Below, piece by piece: positions 8,023 to 15,810 of a stretch of DNA of 20,217 nucleotides (its first letter is position 1; every line of letters begins with the position of its first letter). The DNA comes from Bacteroidales bacterium UBA2559. GTDB taxonomy: Bacteria; Bacteroidota; Bacteroidia; Bacteroidales; Bacteroidaceae. Position numbers and translations under genes: made by a program. The stretch covers positions 1-20,217 of the forward strand of contig DDLZ01000030.1 of assembly GCA_002340405.1 (NCBI GenBank), given 5' to 3'. The notes below the pieces were generated by a model, which made no database searches, was not told where the DNA came from, and was given only the letters and a program-made list of their open reading frames with translations.

Positions 8023-9143
8023 GCGGTGGTGTTTTCGTCCGATTCCTCATGGGTATCCTCAATGATCTTGGGACCGCGAACTATGTCGCCTTCACTGATC
8101 CCGGACTTGATTTCAATGTTTACTCCATCACTTATGCCTGTTTCGACAAGCGTGTTTTTATATTTGTTGTCAGCCTGTTTTACATAGACATAGGTCTTCT
8201 CATTTACAAACTCGAGTGCACTTTCGGGTATTGAGAGCACGTTATTGAGTTTTTCTAGTTCAATCTCCGCATTGGCGCTGTATCCTGAACGTATGGTATA
8301 GCTGTCATCAACAACAACTGCGGCCTTGACACTGAACTGGTTGGAACCGTTGCTCTCAACGGCCTTGGGCGATATATATTCAAGACTTGCTTCACAGATG
8401 AAATCTCTCAGCGCTCCTATGGATATCTTAAGCGGCATGCTTTCATACAGGGTTCCGACTTCGGTCTCATCGATCTGTCCTTCGAAAATAAGGTCTTTCA
8501 TATTGGCTACGGTGGCCACCGTTGTGCCGTCATTCAGGGTGTTGGCCTGTATAACCGAGTTGCCGACCTTTACCGGAATGTCAAGTATGAGTCCCGATAT
8601 TGTGGAGCGTATCAGGGTGGAGCTGGTCGTAGCGTTGCTTGACGAGACTCCGTCGCGTATCACTTCTAGGGCCTCCTGGGCGGCGGCGCGCTCTTCTCTG
8701 GCCTGTGAGAGTGACTGCTGTGCCTTTTCAAACTCCTCGGCGCTTATCAGCTTTTTGTCATATAGCGCCTTGTCACGGTCATAGTTGGTCTCAACCTGCT
8801 TGAGGTTGATATCGGACAGGCGTACACGGCTCTGGGCTGCCGACAGGGAGTTCATGTCGGGGATGACGGTGAGGCGTGCTATCACTTCGCCTTTTTCAAC
8901 TGTCTGACCGGCCTCCTTAAAGATCTCGGCAATGATTCCGTTAATCTGCGGCTTGATATTGACCTCGTTACGCGGTACTATTTTGCCGGTTATGACCGTA
9001 GTACGCGCAATATCGGTACGCGTTGCAGTCAGTTCCTGATATTTTACCTCCTGCGGCCTGGATTTTTTAAACAGGAAGACAAATGTTCCTATCAGCACGG
9101 CTGCAATCAGAAACAGGATGATGTACTTAAATACTCTTTTCAT
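8019..9143 (-). CDS. Periplasmic adaptor (HlyD/MacA-like) of an ABC tripartite exporter
   Basis: This 374-residue membrane fusion protein would join the ABC permeases to the TolC-like channel. One N-terminal membrane helix (about 7-25, YIILFLIAAVLIGTFVFLF) is followed by a short basic stretch. The split lipoyl domain is seen at about 60-92 (NIKPQINGIIAEIFKEAGQTVEKG, interrupted here for length as residues 62-85) and 178-215 (IRSTISGLILDIPVKVGNSV). A coiled-coil hairpin lies between about 98 and 165. The beta-barrel covers about 216-300, and the C-terminal part closes with GISEGDIVRGPKI and an acidic tail (EESDEN). It starts 28 bp after permease 2 and its stop overlaps the TolC start. Confidence 0.94.
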   Translation of the reverse strand: MKRVFKYIILFLIAAVLIGTFVFLFKKSRPQEVKYQELTATRTDIARTTVITGKIVPRNEVNIKPQINGIIAEIFKEAGQTVEKGEVIARLTVIPDMNSLSAAQSRVRLSDINLKQVETNYDRDKALYDKKLISAEEFEKAQQSLSQAREERAAAQEALEVIRDGVSSSNATTSSTLIRSTISGLILDIPVKVGNSVIQANTLNDGTTVATVANMKDLIFEGQIDETEVGTLYESMPLKISIGALRDFICEASLEYISPKAVESNGSNQFSVKAAVVVDDSYTIRSGYSANAEIELEKLNNVLSIPESALEFVNEKTYVYVKQADNKYKNTLVETGISDGVNIEIKSGISEGDIVRGPKIIEDTHEESDENTTA

Positions 9144-9171
9144 ATTCTTGGTTTTTATATATTATTCATTG

Positions 9172-10410
9172 TTATTCGTCCCGTATCGCATCAACAGGCT
9201 TAATCGCCATTGCCCGCAGCGCAGGCGCCAGACCGGCCAGCGCTCCGAGCAGGGTGAGCAGGGCAGTGGCAAGTATGGCCGTATTGAAACCTATCTGGAA
9301 TACGGTGCCGTTATCTATGACTTTTTCAAATATTTCTAGAAGCATAACCGCTAAAACTATGCCTACGGTCCCGGCAGCCAGTGTAAGGGCTATGCTCTCG
9401 GTAATGATCTGCGAAAGAATCTCACCGGGCATGGCACCTATGGCGCGCCGTATGCCTATCTCTATGGTACGTTCCTTGACCGTAACCATCATGATATTAC
9501 TCACTCCTATGCAGCCGGCCAGAAGTGTACCCAATCCCACAAGCCAGATGAGAAAATCAAGTCCGCGGAACAGATTGTCAACAATCCGGAAAATCTGCTC
9601 AACATTCAGATACATCATGGCCTCTTCATCGGAAGAGTCGAAGATGTGTTCACGGGCCATTATTGAACGTATGCGGTTTTCCAAAGTACTCATCTTTATC
9701 CCGCTTCGGCCGGTCACACACATCATATCCACAGTGTTGCCGCGGTTATAGAGTTTTGCCGCCACTGACAGAGGTATTGCTATGCTCTGGCTTGCAGATC
9801 CGTTTATACTTATCTGTTCGCCGGCTTTGAAATCGACTCCCACAATCTGCATGTAAACAGATCCTACGCGTATGAATTTGCCGCAGGGGTCACCGCCATC
9901 GGGGAACAGAGACTGGTAGATGCGTTTTCCTATGACACAGACCTTGCGTGACTGATCCTGATCGACCTGATTCAGGAAACGTCCGTATTTTATTCTGGGT
10001 GTTTCAACCTTGGCGTAGTTGGGAAGCACACCCTTGACCGATGCCGAATTGAATGAATTGTTGCCGTATTCGGCCGTAACACCCCAACGGCCTATCGTGG
10101 GACTTACGGTCTCCAATTCCGGTACCATGTCTTCGAGACGCTTTATATCGGTAAGGGTCATATCCCAGAAGCGACCTTCGGCAAATCCCTTGTAAGGTTT
10201 TGATGTGTACTGGGGATATATTACAACCATATTGGTGGCAAATCCTTCAAAAATGTTGGACATGACACCCTTGAGTCCCCGGCCTCCGCCAATCATGAAG
10301 AGCAGCATGAAGAGTCCCCAGAATACTCCGAATCCTGTGAGTATGGTGCGGCGTTTGTTTCGAACGAGTGAATCGCCTGTCTCGCGGAATGAATCTATAT
10401 CGAATCTCAT
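9172..10410 (-). CDS. ABC exporter permease, MacB/FtsX type (second of pair)
   Basis: This 412-residue inner-membrane protein has the MacB topology without its own ATPase domain. TM1 lies at about 24-43 (ILTGFGVFWGLFMLLFMIGG). A large periplasmic MacB_PCD domain spans about 50-280. The C-terminal FtsX domain has three helices (about 283-310, 335-360, 378-400). The conserved segment VKERTIEIGIRRAIGA (about 312-327) is the NBD-coupling region, and the protein ends ...AIKPVDAIRDE, the family's usual end. It starts 1 bp after the stop of permease 1 at 10412. The two are homologous but clearly diverged, suggesting a heterodimer. Transported substrate unknown. Confidence 0.94.
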   Translation of the reverse strand: MRFDIDSFRETGDSLVRNKRRTILTGFGVFWGLFMLLFMIGGGRGLKGVMSNIFEGFATNMVVIYPQYTSKPYKGFAEGRFWDMTLTDIKRLEDMVPELETVSPTIGRWGVTAEYGNNSFNSASVKGVLPNYAKVETPRIKYGRFLNQVDQDQSRKVCVIGKRIYQSLFPDGGDPCGKFIRVGSVYMQIVGVDFKAGEQISINGSASQSIAIPLSVAAKLYNRGNTVDMMCVTGRSGIKMSTLENRIRSIMAREHIFDSSDEEAMMYLNVEQIFRIVDNLFRGLDFLIWLVGLGTLLAGCIGVSNIMMVTVKERTIEIGIRRAIGAMPGEILSQIITESIALTLAAGTVGIVLAVMLLEIFEKVIDNGTVFQIGFNTAILATALLTLLGALAGLAPALRAMAIKPVDAIRDE

Positions 10411-10411
10411 A

Positions 10412-11680
10412 TCAGTCTGCTCTTAATGCTTCAATAGGACGTACCTTTGCTGCCCTTCGGGCCGGCATAAGACCTGCAAGCGTACCTGCAACTATCAGCA
10501 GTACGGTTGCTTTTACTGCAACGTCAATGCCCACCTTAGGGTTGACGAGCAGGCGTATGCTTTGCCCCATGAGATCCATAGTGGCCTGTCCCAGCGTATT
10601 ATCCATAAGTTCACATGCTCCTAGTCCCAGCAGCATGCCTATGTAACCGAAGAATGCCGTTATAACTATGCTTTCGGCAATGATAAGCAGCATGATATTC
10701 CACGGTTTGGCTCCAAGGACTTTGCGTATGCCGAACTCATGAGTGCGTTCCTTGACCGTTATAAGCATGATGTTGCTGACACCTACAATACCTCCGAGCA
10801 GGGTAAATATACCTACTATCCAGAGGCCTGTCTGCAAGGCCTTTGACCCTTTCTGCATCTGCAGGTTCTGTGTAAACCTGTTCCATATCCAGAATGCGCC
10901 CTCATCGTCAGGGGCCACCTGATGCGGACCGGCAAGGGCTGATTTCAGCCGTTTCTCAAACTCTTCGTTGGCCTCTTCGCTGTCGAGTCCGTTGAAGGTG
11001 AACGATATCCTGTCAAGTGAGTCGTCCATCCCAAAAATGGTTTGTGACGTTGTGAACGGTATGTAGAGGTCACGGTCATTCTGATTCTCGTGGGAATGGC
11101 GGACTCCGATGATCTTGAATGAGAGATTACCTACCTTTACTCTTTTGCCTATCAGTGACTCGTAGTCGGTGTCTCCTTCCAGAATATTCCGCGCAGAGAG
11201 GTGTGTGAGCACAATGACCTTTCTCTTTTCTTTTATATCATTGGCATTTATGAAACGGCCGGCATATAATCTGATGCGTTCCATTGTGGCTTGTCCGGGA
11301 AATGTGCCCGCCAGAGTCACGCTGTTATAGTATTTTTTTCCGTAGGTCATGGTAAATCCGCTGCGCGAGATAGATGTCGATATCTGATCTACTATGTCGG
11401 GAAAACGTTTTGCGATAAGCTCCATATCGGCCTTTTTAAGCTCGATCCTTCTTCCCTCCTTAAATCCCGCATAAGGTTTGGTGGTTTGACTGCCGAAAAC
11501 CTCCATGATGTTCGATGCAAACCCTTCGCTATCCTGATTGAACGAGTTCATAAGACCGTTGCCGGCTCCAAGCAGCACAATTATCATGAATATGCCCCAT
11601 GCTACGGAAAAGCCTGTCAGGGCGGTGCGCAGCTTGTTGCGTCTTACACTCTCCCAAATTTCGGTAAAAAGGTCCTGCAT
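10412..11680 (-). CDS. ABC exporter permease, MacB/FtsX type (first of pair)
   Basis: This 422-residue protein shares the topology of its neighbour at 9172-10410: TM1 about 20-42 (TGFSVAWGIFMIIVLLGAG), a periplasmic MacB_PCD domain, and an FtsX domain with three C-terminal helices. The coupling segment VKERTHEFGIRKVLGAKP (about 311-328) and the terminal PARRAAKVRPIEALRAD are characteristic. Both permeases keep an early conserved segment of the type EGFA-N (SEGFASNIMEVFGSQTTKPY here, FEGFATNMVVIYPQYTSKPY in the other), showing duplication from a common ancestor. Its ATG overlaps the ATPase stop by one base (TAATG), so the two are translationally coupled. Confidence 0.94.
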   Translation of the reverse strand: MQDLFTEIWESVRRNKLRTALTGFSVAWGIFMIIVLLGAGNGLMNSFNQDSEGFASNIMEVFGSQTTKPYAGFKEGRRIELKKADMELIAKRFPDIVDQISTSISRSGFTMTYGKKYYNSVTLAGTFPGQATMERIRLYAGRFINANDIKEKRKVIVLTHLSARNILEGDTDYESLIGKRVKVGNLSFKIIGVRHSHENQNDRDLYIPFTTSQTIFGMDDSLDRISFTFNGLDSEEANEEFEKRLKSALAGPHQVAPDDEGAFWIWNRFTQNLQMQKGSKALQTGLWIVGIFTLLGGIVGVSNIMLITVKERTHEFGIRKVLGAKPWNIMLLIIAESIVITAFFGYIGMLLGLGACELMDNTLGQATMDLMGQSIRLLVNPKVGIDVAVKATVLLIVAGTLAGLMPARRAAKVRPIEALRAD

Positions 11681-12402
11681 TACTTAATGATTGTATTGGT
11701 TGCAAAAACCGATGAATTGTGTTGGAGGTTCTCTTCGATTTTACCTATAATACCGTCCTCGATATGTATGATGCGGTTGGTGTAGTTTGCCACTCCGCTT
11801 TCGTGCGTCACTACCGCAATTGTCATCTTCTCTTCGCGATTCAACTGTGCGAGAAGGTCCATGACTTCGACCGATGTTTTGGAATCCAGTGCTCCGGTAG
11901 GCTCATCGGCAAGTATTATTTGAGGACGCGTTATAAGGGCACGTGCTATCGCCACGCGCTGTTTCTGACCGCCGGACATTGCATTGGGGTAGTGGTTTGC
12001 CCACTCCTTCAGCCCCAGACGTTCCAGATACTCCATAGCCATCAGATGGCGCTGCCGGCGGCCTATACCCTGATAGAAGAGCGGCAGTTCCACATTCTCG
12101 ACGGCTGTCTTGAACGATATGAGGTTGAAAGACTGGAATACGAACCCTATCATACGGTTGCGGTATTGTGCCGCCTGCCGCTCGGTAAGATCCTTGATCA
12201 GTTTTCCGTCCAGATAGTATTCACCGGTATCGTAATTGTCAAGTATCCCGACAATATTCAATAAGGTGGATTTCCCCGAACCGGATTTTCCCATGATCGA
12301 GACAAATTCGCCGCGTTCTATTTCCAAATTAACGCCTTTGAGTACATGCAGCGGTTGTCCGTTGTAATAGGTCTTGTTTATATCTTTGAGTTCAATCATC
12401 AT
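11680..12402 (-). CDS. ABC transporter ATP-binding protein (LolD/MacB type)
   Basis: This 240-residue cytoplasmic ATPase would power the two FtsX-type permeases downstream. Motifs are complete: Walker A GKSGSGKST (38-46), Q-loop Gln90 in FVFQSFNL, signature SGGQKQR (143-149), Walker B IILADEP (162-168) with catalytic Glu167, D-loop GALDSKT (170-176) and H-loop His200 in VVTHE. Length and motif spelling match the LolD/MacB ATPase subfamily rather than nutrient importers. It is the first gene of the exporter operon; Met1 and Met2 are adjacent, and either may be the start. Confidence 0.96.
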   Translation of the reverse strand: MMIELKDINKTYYNGQPLHVLKGVNLEIERGEFVSIMGKSGSGKSTLLNIVGILDNYDTGEYYLDGKLIKDLTERQAAQYRNRMIGFVFQSFNLISFKTAVENVELPLFYQGIGRRQRHLMAMEYLERLGLKEWANHYPNAMSGGQKQRVAIARALITRPQIILADEPTGALDSKTSVEVMDLLAQLNREEKMTIAVVTHESGVANYTNRIIHIEDGIIGKIEENLQHNSSVFATNTIIK

Positions 12403-12453
12403 GAATTCAATGCTTTTAAGATTGTTTCAGTGTCTTAGTTTATTAGTACACCG

Positions 12454-12483
12454 TAAAAGTATATGATTGTTTTCGAACGGCAA
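12454..12483 (-). promoter_or_regulatory. Promoter of the ABC exporter operon
   Basis: The minus strand has TTG (12483-12481), a 19-bp spacer, and TACTTTTA (12461-12454), close to the Bacteroidetes pattern TTTG / TAnnTTTG with the last base changed. It would start transcription about 45 bases before the ATPase ATG at 12402. Confidence 0.45.
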
Positions 12484-12637
12484 TGGCTTTTTCTGAGAAT
12501 TAACATATTTTATTGTTTTTATGATTCATCGTCATAAAGAATCTATTTTCCAATAATTCCGTAAATTTCAGAAAAACTGTCCATCTGATGACAATAGTTC
12601 ATTTCTTTTTGTGATAAAATATCCTAATTTTGTATTT

Positions 12638-12647
12638 ATTTGCAAAT
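12638..12647. promoter_or_regulatory. Palindrome ATTTGCAAAT, possible operator
   Basis: A perfect 10-bp palindrome, with an overlapping inverted repeat GTATTT/AAATAC at 12632-12649, sits between the two divergent transcription units and directly downstream of the TAATTTTG element at 12625-12632. Such a site could bind a dimeric regulator, but in AT-rich DNA a palindrome of this length can occur by chance. Confidence 0.25.
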
Positions 12648-12735
12648 ACTTGTGAATTGTTCTGTTTTGTTGGTTATTTTTGCAGAAGAATGGTTGTATT
12701 TTATACGAAAGCAATGATATTACTTCCAATATCAG

Positions 12736-12743
12736 TAAATTTG
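12736..12743 (+). promoter_or_regulatory. Possible -7 box for the GH3 gene
   Basis: TAAATTTG matches TAnnTTTG exactly and would give an untranslated leader of about 85 bases before ATG 12834. No TTTG is seen at the usual upstream distance; the inverted repeat GATATT/AATATC (12716-12733) lies immediately upstream, where an activator could sit. Confidence 0.35.
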
Positions 12744-12833
12744 ACGGTATTGTCGCTGTGATCGACGATATTATCAGTGCAATCTGAAAAAATGGGAGAT
12801 ACAAATTAAAAAACTTACTTAATACTTATTTTT

Positions 12834-15461
12834 ATGAAAAGAATTTCAGGAATTGTTTTGTTTGCTGCCTTAGCTCTTGTATTGGCTTCGTGCGGCAGTG
12901 GAAAGTATGAATATCCTTTCCTAAATCCTAAACTTAAGGTTGAAAAACGTATTGACAACCTTATGTCACTGCTTACCCCTGAGGAGAAGGTGGGTCTTAT
13001 CATGAACAAGTCCATGTCGGTGGACCGTCTTGGTATCCCCTCTTACAACTGGTGGTCAGAGGCTTGCCACGGCGTACGTCAGAGCGGTTACACCGTCTTC
13101 CCGCAGCCTATAGGTATGGGTGCCTCTTTTAATGAGCAGTTGGTTTATGATGTCTTTTCGGCCGTATCCGATGAGGCCCGCGCCAACTGGAATCGTTCGG
13201 AGAGAGTCTTTAATGTAGAGATGGGCGCCTATCATGTTCCCGGTAATCCGGAACTGACATTCTGGTGTCCGAACATAAACATCTTCCGTGATCCCCGCTG
13301 GGGCCGCGGACAGGAGGCTTACGGTGAAGATCCGTACCACATGAGTGTCCTTGGCGTAGCCAACGTGAAAGGTATGCAGGGTAATGATAAGAAGTACTAC
13401 AAGACCCATGCTTGCGCTAAGCACTATGCAGTGCACAGCGGTCCCGAGTCGCAGCGTCACCGTTACGATGCTTCCGTCTCCATGCGTGATCTGTGGGAGA
13501 CCTATCTGCCCGCCTTTAAGGCTGTGGTTCAGAAGGCCGATGTTCAGGAGATAATGTGTGCTTATAACCGTTATGAGGGCGTACCTTGTTGCAGCAGCGA
13601 GCGTCTGCTGATCAATATTTTACGTGAAAAATGGGGTTATGAGGCAATAGTTCTGACCGACTGTGATGCCATCAACAACTTTTTTAACAGGAACCAGCAT
13701 GGTACACATCCTGACATGGTTTCTGCATCGGTTGACGCTCTGCTTTCAGGAACAGACCTGGAGTGCGGAAGAACATTCGTGTCACTCGTAGGCGCTCTTG
13801 AGGATGGCCTGGTAAACGAGGCTGATGTTGATGTTGCTCTGCGTCGCGTGTTAAGAGGACGTTTCGAGCTTGGTATGTTCGATCCTGCCGAGATGCTGCC
13901 CTGGGCAGATATGGGTGAAGATGTCATCAGCAGCAAGGAGAACGATGAGCTGGCAATAGAGGCTGCCCGTCAGTCGATGGTGCTGTTGAAGAATAACGGT
14001 GTGCTTCCTCTCTCCAAAGAGATAAAGAAGCTTGCCGTGCTGGGTCCCAATGCCGACGATGCCGGTATGACAAACGGCGAGTACGGCGGCAGTCCGATAC
14101 CGGAGCATACCCGTTCCCTGTTGTCAGGTATCAGAAAGTTTTTCCCCAATACCGAAATCATTTATGACAGGGCTTGTGAAATCCGCAACGAGTACTATAC
14201 CACTTATTACACACAGGACTTTAATAACGGTCAGGGTTTGAAGGCCGAGTTCTGGAATAATGTGAACTTTAGCGGCACACCCGTAACATCGGGTTACTAT
14301 AAAGAGGTCAATTTCTCAACCTTCGGTGCTTATCTTTTTGCCGATGGCGTGAACAGCGACAACTTCTCGGTCCGTTTGACCGGTAAGATTGTGGCCCCTT
14401 TTACCGGCGAAATGAATTATAACATTAACAGCAGCAGCGGTTTCAAGTTGACTGTAAATGGTCGTTTGGTTGAGCAGCAGCAGGGCGCCAGTCAGCAGGC
14501 CGGCCGTGGCTTCGGTTTCGGTCGCGGCGGTGCTGTGCAGCAGATGAAGTCATTCAGGGTTGTGAAGGGTCAGACCTACGATGTTAAGGTAGAGTTTTCT
14601 CACACTACCGGTCAGTTTGCCCGTTTGAGCACCCAGTTCTGCGTGCAGAAGATAGCCGAGTTTACCGATCTTGCAAACAGCTTAGCTGCTCAGAACGTAG
14701 ATGCCATTATTATAATAGGTGGTATCCATCCTTCAATGGAGGGTGAGGGCGGTGACAAGCCCGATATCGAGATCCCTGCCGTACAGCAGCGCCTCATACG
14801 CGCCATGCGTACAGTCGGCAAGCCTGTAATCTTTGTTGACTGCGCAGGTTCCTGCATGGGATTCGGTGAACTTGAGAGTTATCTTGATGCCCTTATTCAG
14901 GCTTGGTATCCGGGTCAGGGCGGCGCTCAGGCACTTGCCGAGATTCTTAACGGTGATTGCAACCCATCGGCCAAGCTGCCTGTTACTTTCTATAAGTCAA
15001 CCGATCAGCTGCCTGAGTTTACCGATTACTCAATGGAGAACCGCACATACCGTTACTTCCGTGACGAGCCTCTCTATCCTTTCGGTTACGGACTTAGCTA
15101 TACCACTTACAAATATGGTCAGGCTACTCTGTCAAAGGCCAGCATGAAGAAGAACGGCAGTGTTACCATTACCATACCGGTTACAAATACCGGTGACCGT
15201 GACGGTACAGAGATTGTTCAGGTTTACGTAAAGAGCCTTGACAATCCGGCTGCTCCCATCAAGGGCTTACAGGGTTTCCAGCGCGTAACTCTTAAGGCAG
15301 GTGAGACCGGCAAGGCCGTAATTACGTTGAACGGCGAGTCATTCCAGTATTATGACGAGAAGATTGACGAGGTTTCAACCTTCAGCGGCAAGTACAAGCT
15401 GTTGTACGGTTCGTCATCGGCCGATAAGGATCTGCAGTCACTCGATTTCGAAGTGCTCTGA
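12834..15461 (+). CDS. Glycoside hydrolase family 3 lipoprotein with PA14 insert (beta-glucosidase/beta-xylosidase type)
   Basis: This 875-residue exo-beta-glycosidase is probably membrane-anchored: the signal peptide ends in the lipobox LASC (Cys20). The GH3 barrel spans about 35-330, with WWSEACHGV, AKHYAVHSGPE and the nucleophile Asp276 in VLTDCDAI; the spelling is closest to the beta-xylosidase-like branch. The second GH3 domain begins about 385 (MVLLKNNGVLPL), is interrupted by a PA14 domain (about 470-605, FNNGQGLKAEFWNN onward), and resumes at about 620 with SMEGEGGDKPD, where Glu636 or Glu638 is the likely acid/base. A fibronectin III-like domain closes the protein (about 770-870). 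The PA14 loop carries a Gly/Phe/Gln-rich run (548-570). Arg and Gly codons are mostly CGT and GGT, unlike the neighbouring genes, suggesting strong expression. It stands alone, with its own terminator downstream. The exact sugar specificity is not readable. Confidence 0.94.
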   Translation: MKRISGIVLFAALALVLASCGSGKYEYPFLNPKLKVEKRIDNLMSLLTPEEKVGLIMNKSMSVDRLGIPSYNWWSEACHGVRQSGYTVFPQPIGMGASFNEQLVYDVFSAVSDEARANWNRSERVFNVEMGAYHVPGNPELTFWCPNINIFRDPRWGRGQEAYGEDPYHMSVLGVANVKGMQGNDKKYYKTHACAKHYAVHSGPESQRHRYDASVSMRDLWETYLPAFKAVVQKADVQEIMCAYNRYEGVPCCSSERLLINILREKWGYEAIVLTDCDAINNFFNRNQHGTHPDMVSASVDALLSGTDLECGRTFVSLVGALEDGLVNEADVDVALRRVLRGRFELGMFDPAEMLPWADMGEDVISSKENDELAIEAARQSMVLLKNNGVLPLSKEIKKLAVLGPNADDAGMTNGEYGGSPIPEHTRSLLSGIRKFFPNTEIIYDRACEIRNEYYTTYYTQDFNNGQGLKAEFWNNVNFSGTPVTSGYYKEVNFSTFGAYLFADGVNSDNFSVRLTGKIVAPFTGEMNYNINSSSGFKLTVNGRLVEQQQGASQQAGRGFGFGRGGAVQQMKSFRVVKGQTYDVKVEFSHTTGQFARLSTQFCVQKIAEFTDLANSLAAQNVDAIIIIGGIHPSMEGEGGDKPDIEIPAVQQRLIRAMRTVGKPVIFVDCAGSCMGFGELESYLDALIQAWYPGQGGAQALAEILNGDCNPSAKLPVTFYKSTDQLPEFTDYSMENRTYRYFRDEPLYPFGYGLSYTTYKYGQATLSKASMKKNGSVTITIPVTNTGDRDGTEIVQVYVKSLDNPAAPIKGLQGFQRVTLKAGETGKAVITLNGESFQYYDEKIDEVSTFSGKYKLLYGSSSADKDLQSLDFEVL

Positions 15462-15498
15462 TCTCAATCATCGCGCTTTAGTTAAAGCATTTTAAAAG

Positions 15499-15532
15499 AG
15501 TCCTGCTCACAATATCGTGGGCAGGACTTTTT
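15499..15532 (+). terminator. Intrinsic terminator of the GH3 gene
   Basis: AGTCCTGCTCAC and GTGGGCAGGACT form a 12-bp stem with one T-G wobble around the loop AATATC (15511-15516), followed directly by a T-run. Upstream A residues at 15494-15497 face the T-run, so it may also work on the opposite strand. It lies 37 bp after the GH3 stop. Confidence 0.9.
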
Positions 15533-15586
15533 GCTAATGTCCGATGGAATTTTTTGAATAGATTATTTGCTAATGTCCGATGGAAT
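15530..15586. repeat. 21-bp direct repeat, two exact copies
   Basis: The same 21 bases (beginning TTTGCTAATGTCCG and ending GGAAT) occur at 15530-15550 and 15566-15586, 36 bp apart start to start, between the GH3 terminator and the pentanucleotide array. The 15 bases between them are AT-rich. This could be a local tandem duplication of 36 bp or a pair of sites bound by a protein. Confidence 0.85.
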
Positions 15587-15605
15587 ACCGCGAACGAGTG
15601 TTTAT

Positions 15606-15810
15606 AGTTTTGCTCCTTCCCGTTCGCTTTCGTTCCTTTGGGTTTTATTCCTTTCCTTTGGGTTTTATTCCTTTCCTTTGGGTTTTGTTCCGTTCCTTTA
15701 GGTTCCGTTCCTTTAGGTTCCTTTTCTTTGGGTTCCTTTTCTTGCGGTTTCGTTCCTTTCAGATTGGTTTCGTTCTTTCCTGTTCAGTTCTTTTCCGTTC
15801 GGTTCGGTTC
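15606..15810. repeat. Pentanucleotide array, 41 in-phase units
   Basis: From 15606 to 15810 the plus strand divides into 41 consecutive 5-base units with no phase break, for example CGTTC, CTTTG, GGTTT, TATTC, CTTTC, GGTTC. Third and fourth bases are TT in nearly all units; the complement reads GAACN/AAAGG-like. Higher-order copies are multiples of five: 20 bp exactly twice (15636-15655, 15656-15675) with a third copy differing at 2 sites (15676-15695), and CGTTCCTTTAGGTTC exactly twice (15691-15705, 15706-15720). The right-hand part encodes the C-terminus of the gene at 15759-16613. Growth by slippage or unequal exchange is inferred. Confidence 0.9.

Larger units (their letters stand above)
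12403..12833. other. 431-bp AT-rich divergent control region
   Basis: No convincing gene is present. On the minus side it holds the promoter of the ABC exporter operon (12454-12483). On the plus side it holds perfect TAnnTTTG elements at 12625-12632 and 12736-12743 that could serve the GH3 gene. It also has a 10-bp palindrome ATTTGCAAAT (12638-12647), flanked so that GTATTT (12632-12637) and AAATAC (12644-12649) also pair, and an inverted repeat GATATT-6-AATATC (12716-12733). The palindromes are plausible operator sites but no regulator can be named. Confidence 0.6.

Noticed and set aside
12568..12804. Minus-strand open frame of 78 residues in the AT-rich region upstream of GH3
   Set aside because: It has no recognisable domain, sits across promoter boxes and dyads, and its composition is what AT-rich non-coding DNA gives.
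15606..15810. CRISPR array reading of the repeat region
   Set aside because: Units are 5, 15 or 20 bp with no unique spacers of 30-40 bp, and no cas genes are present.
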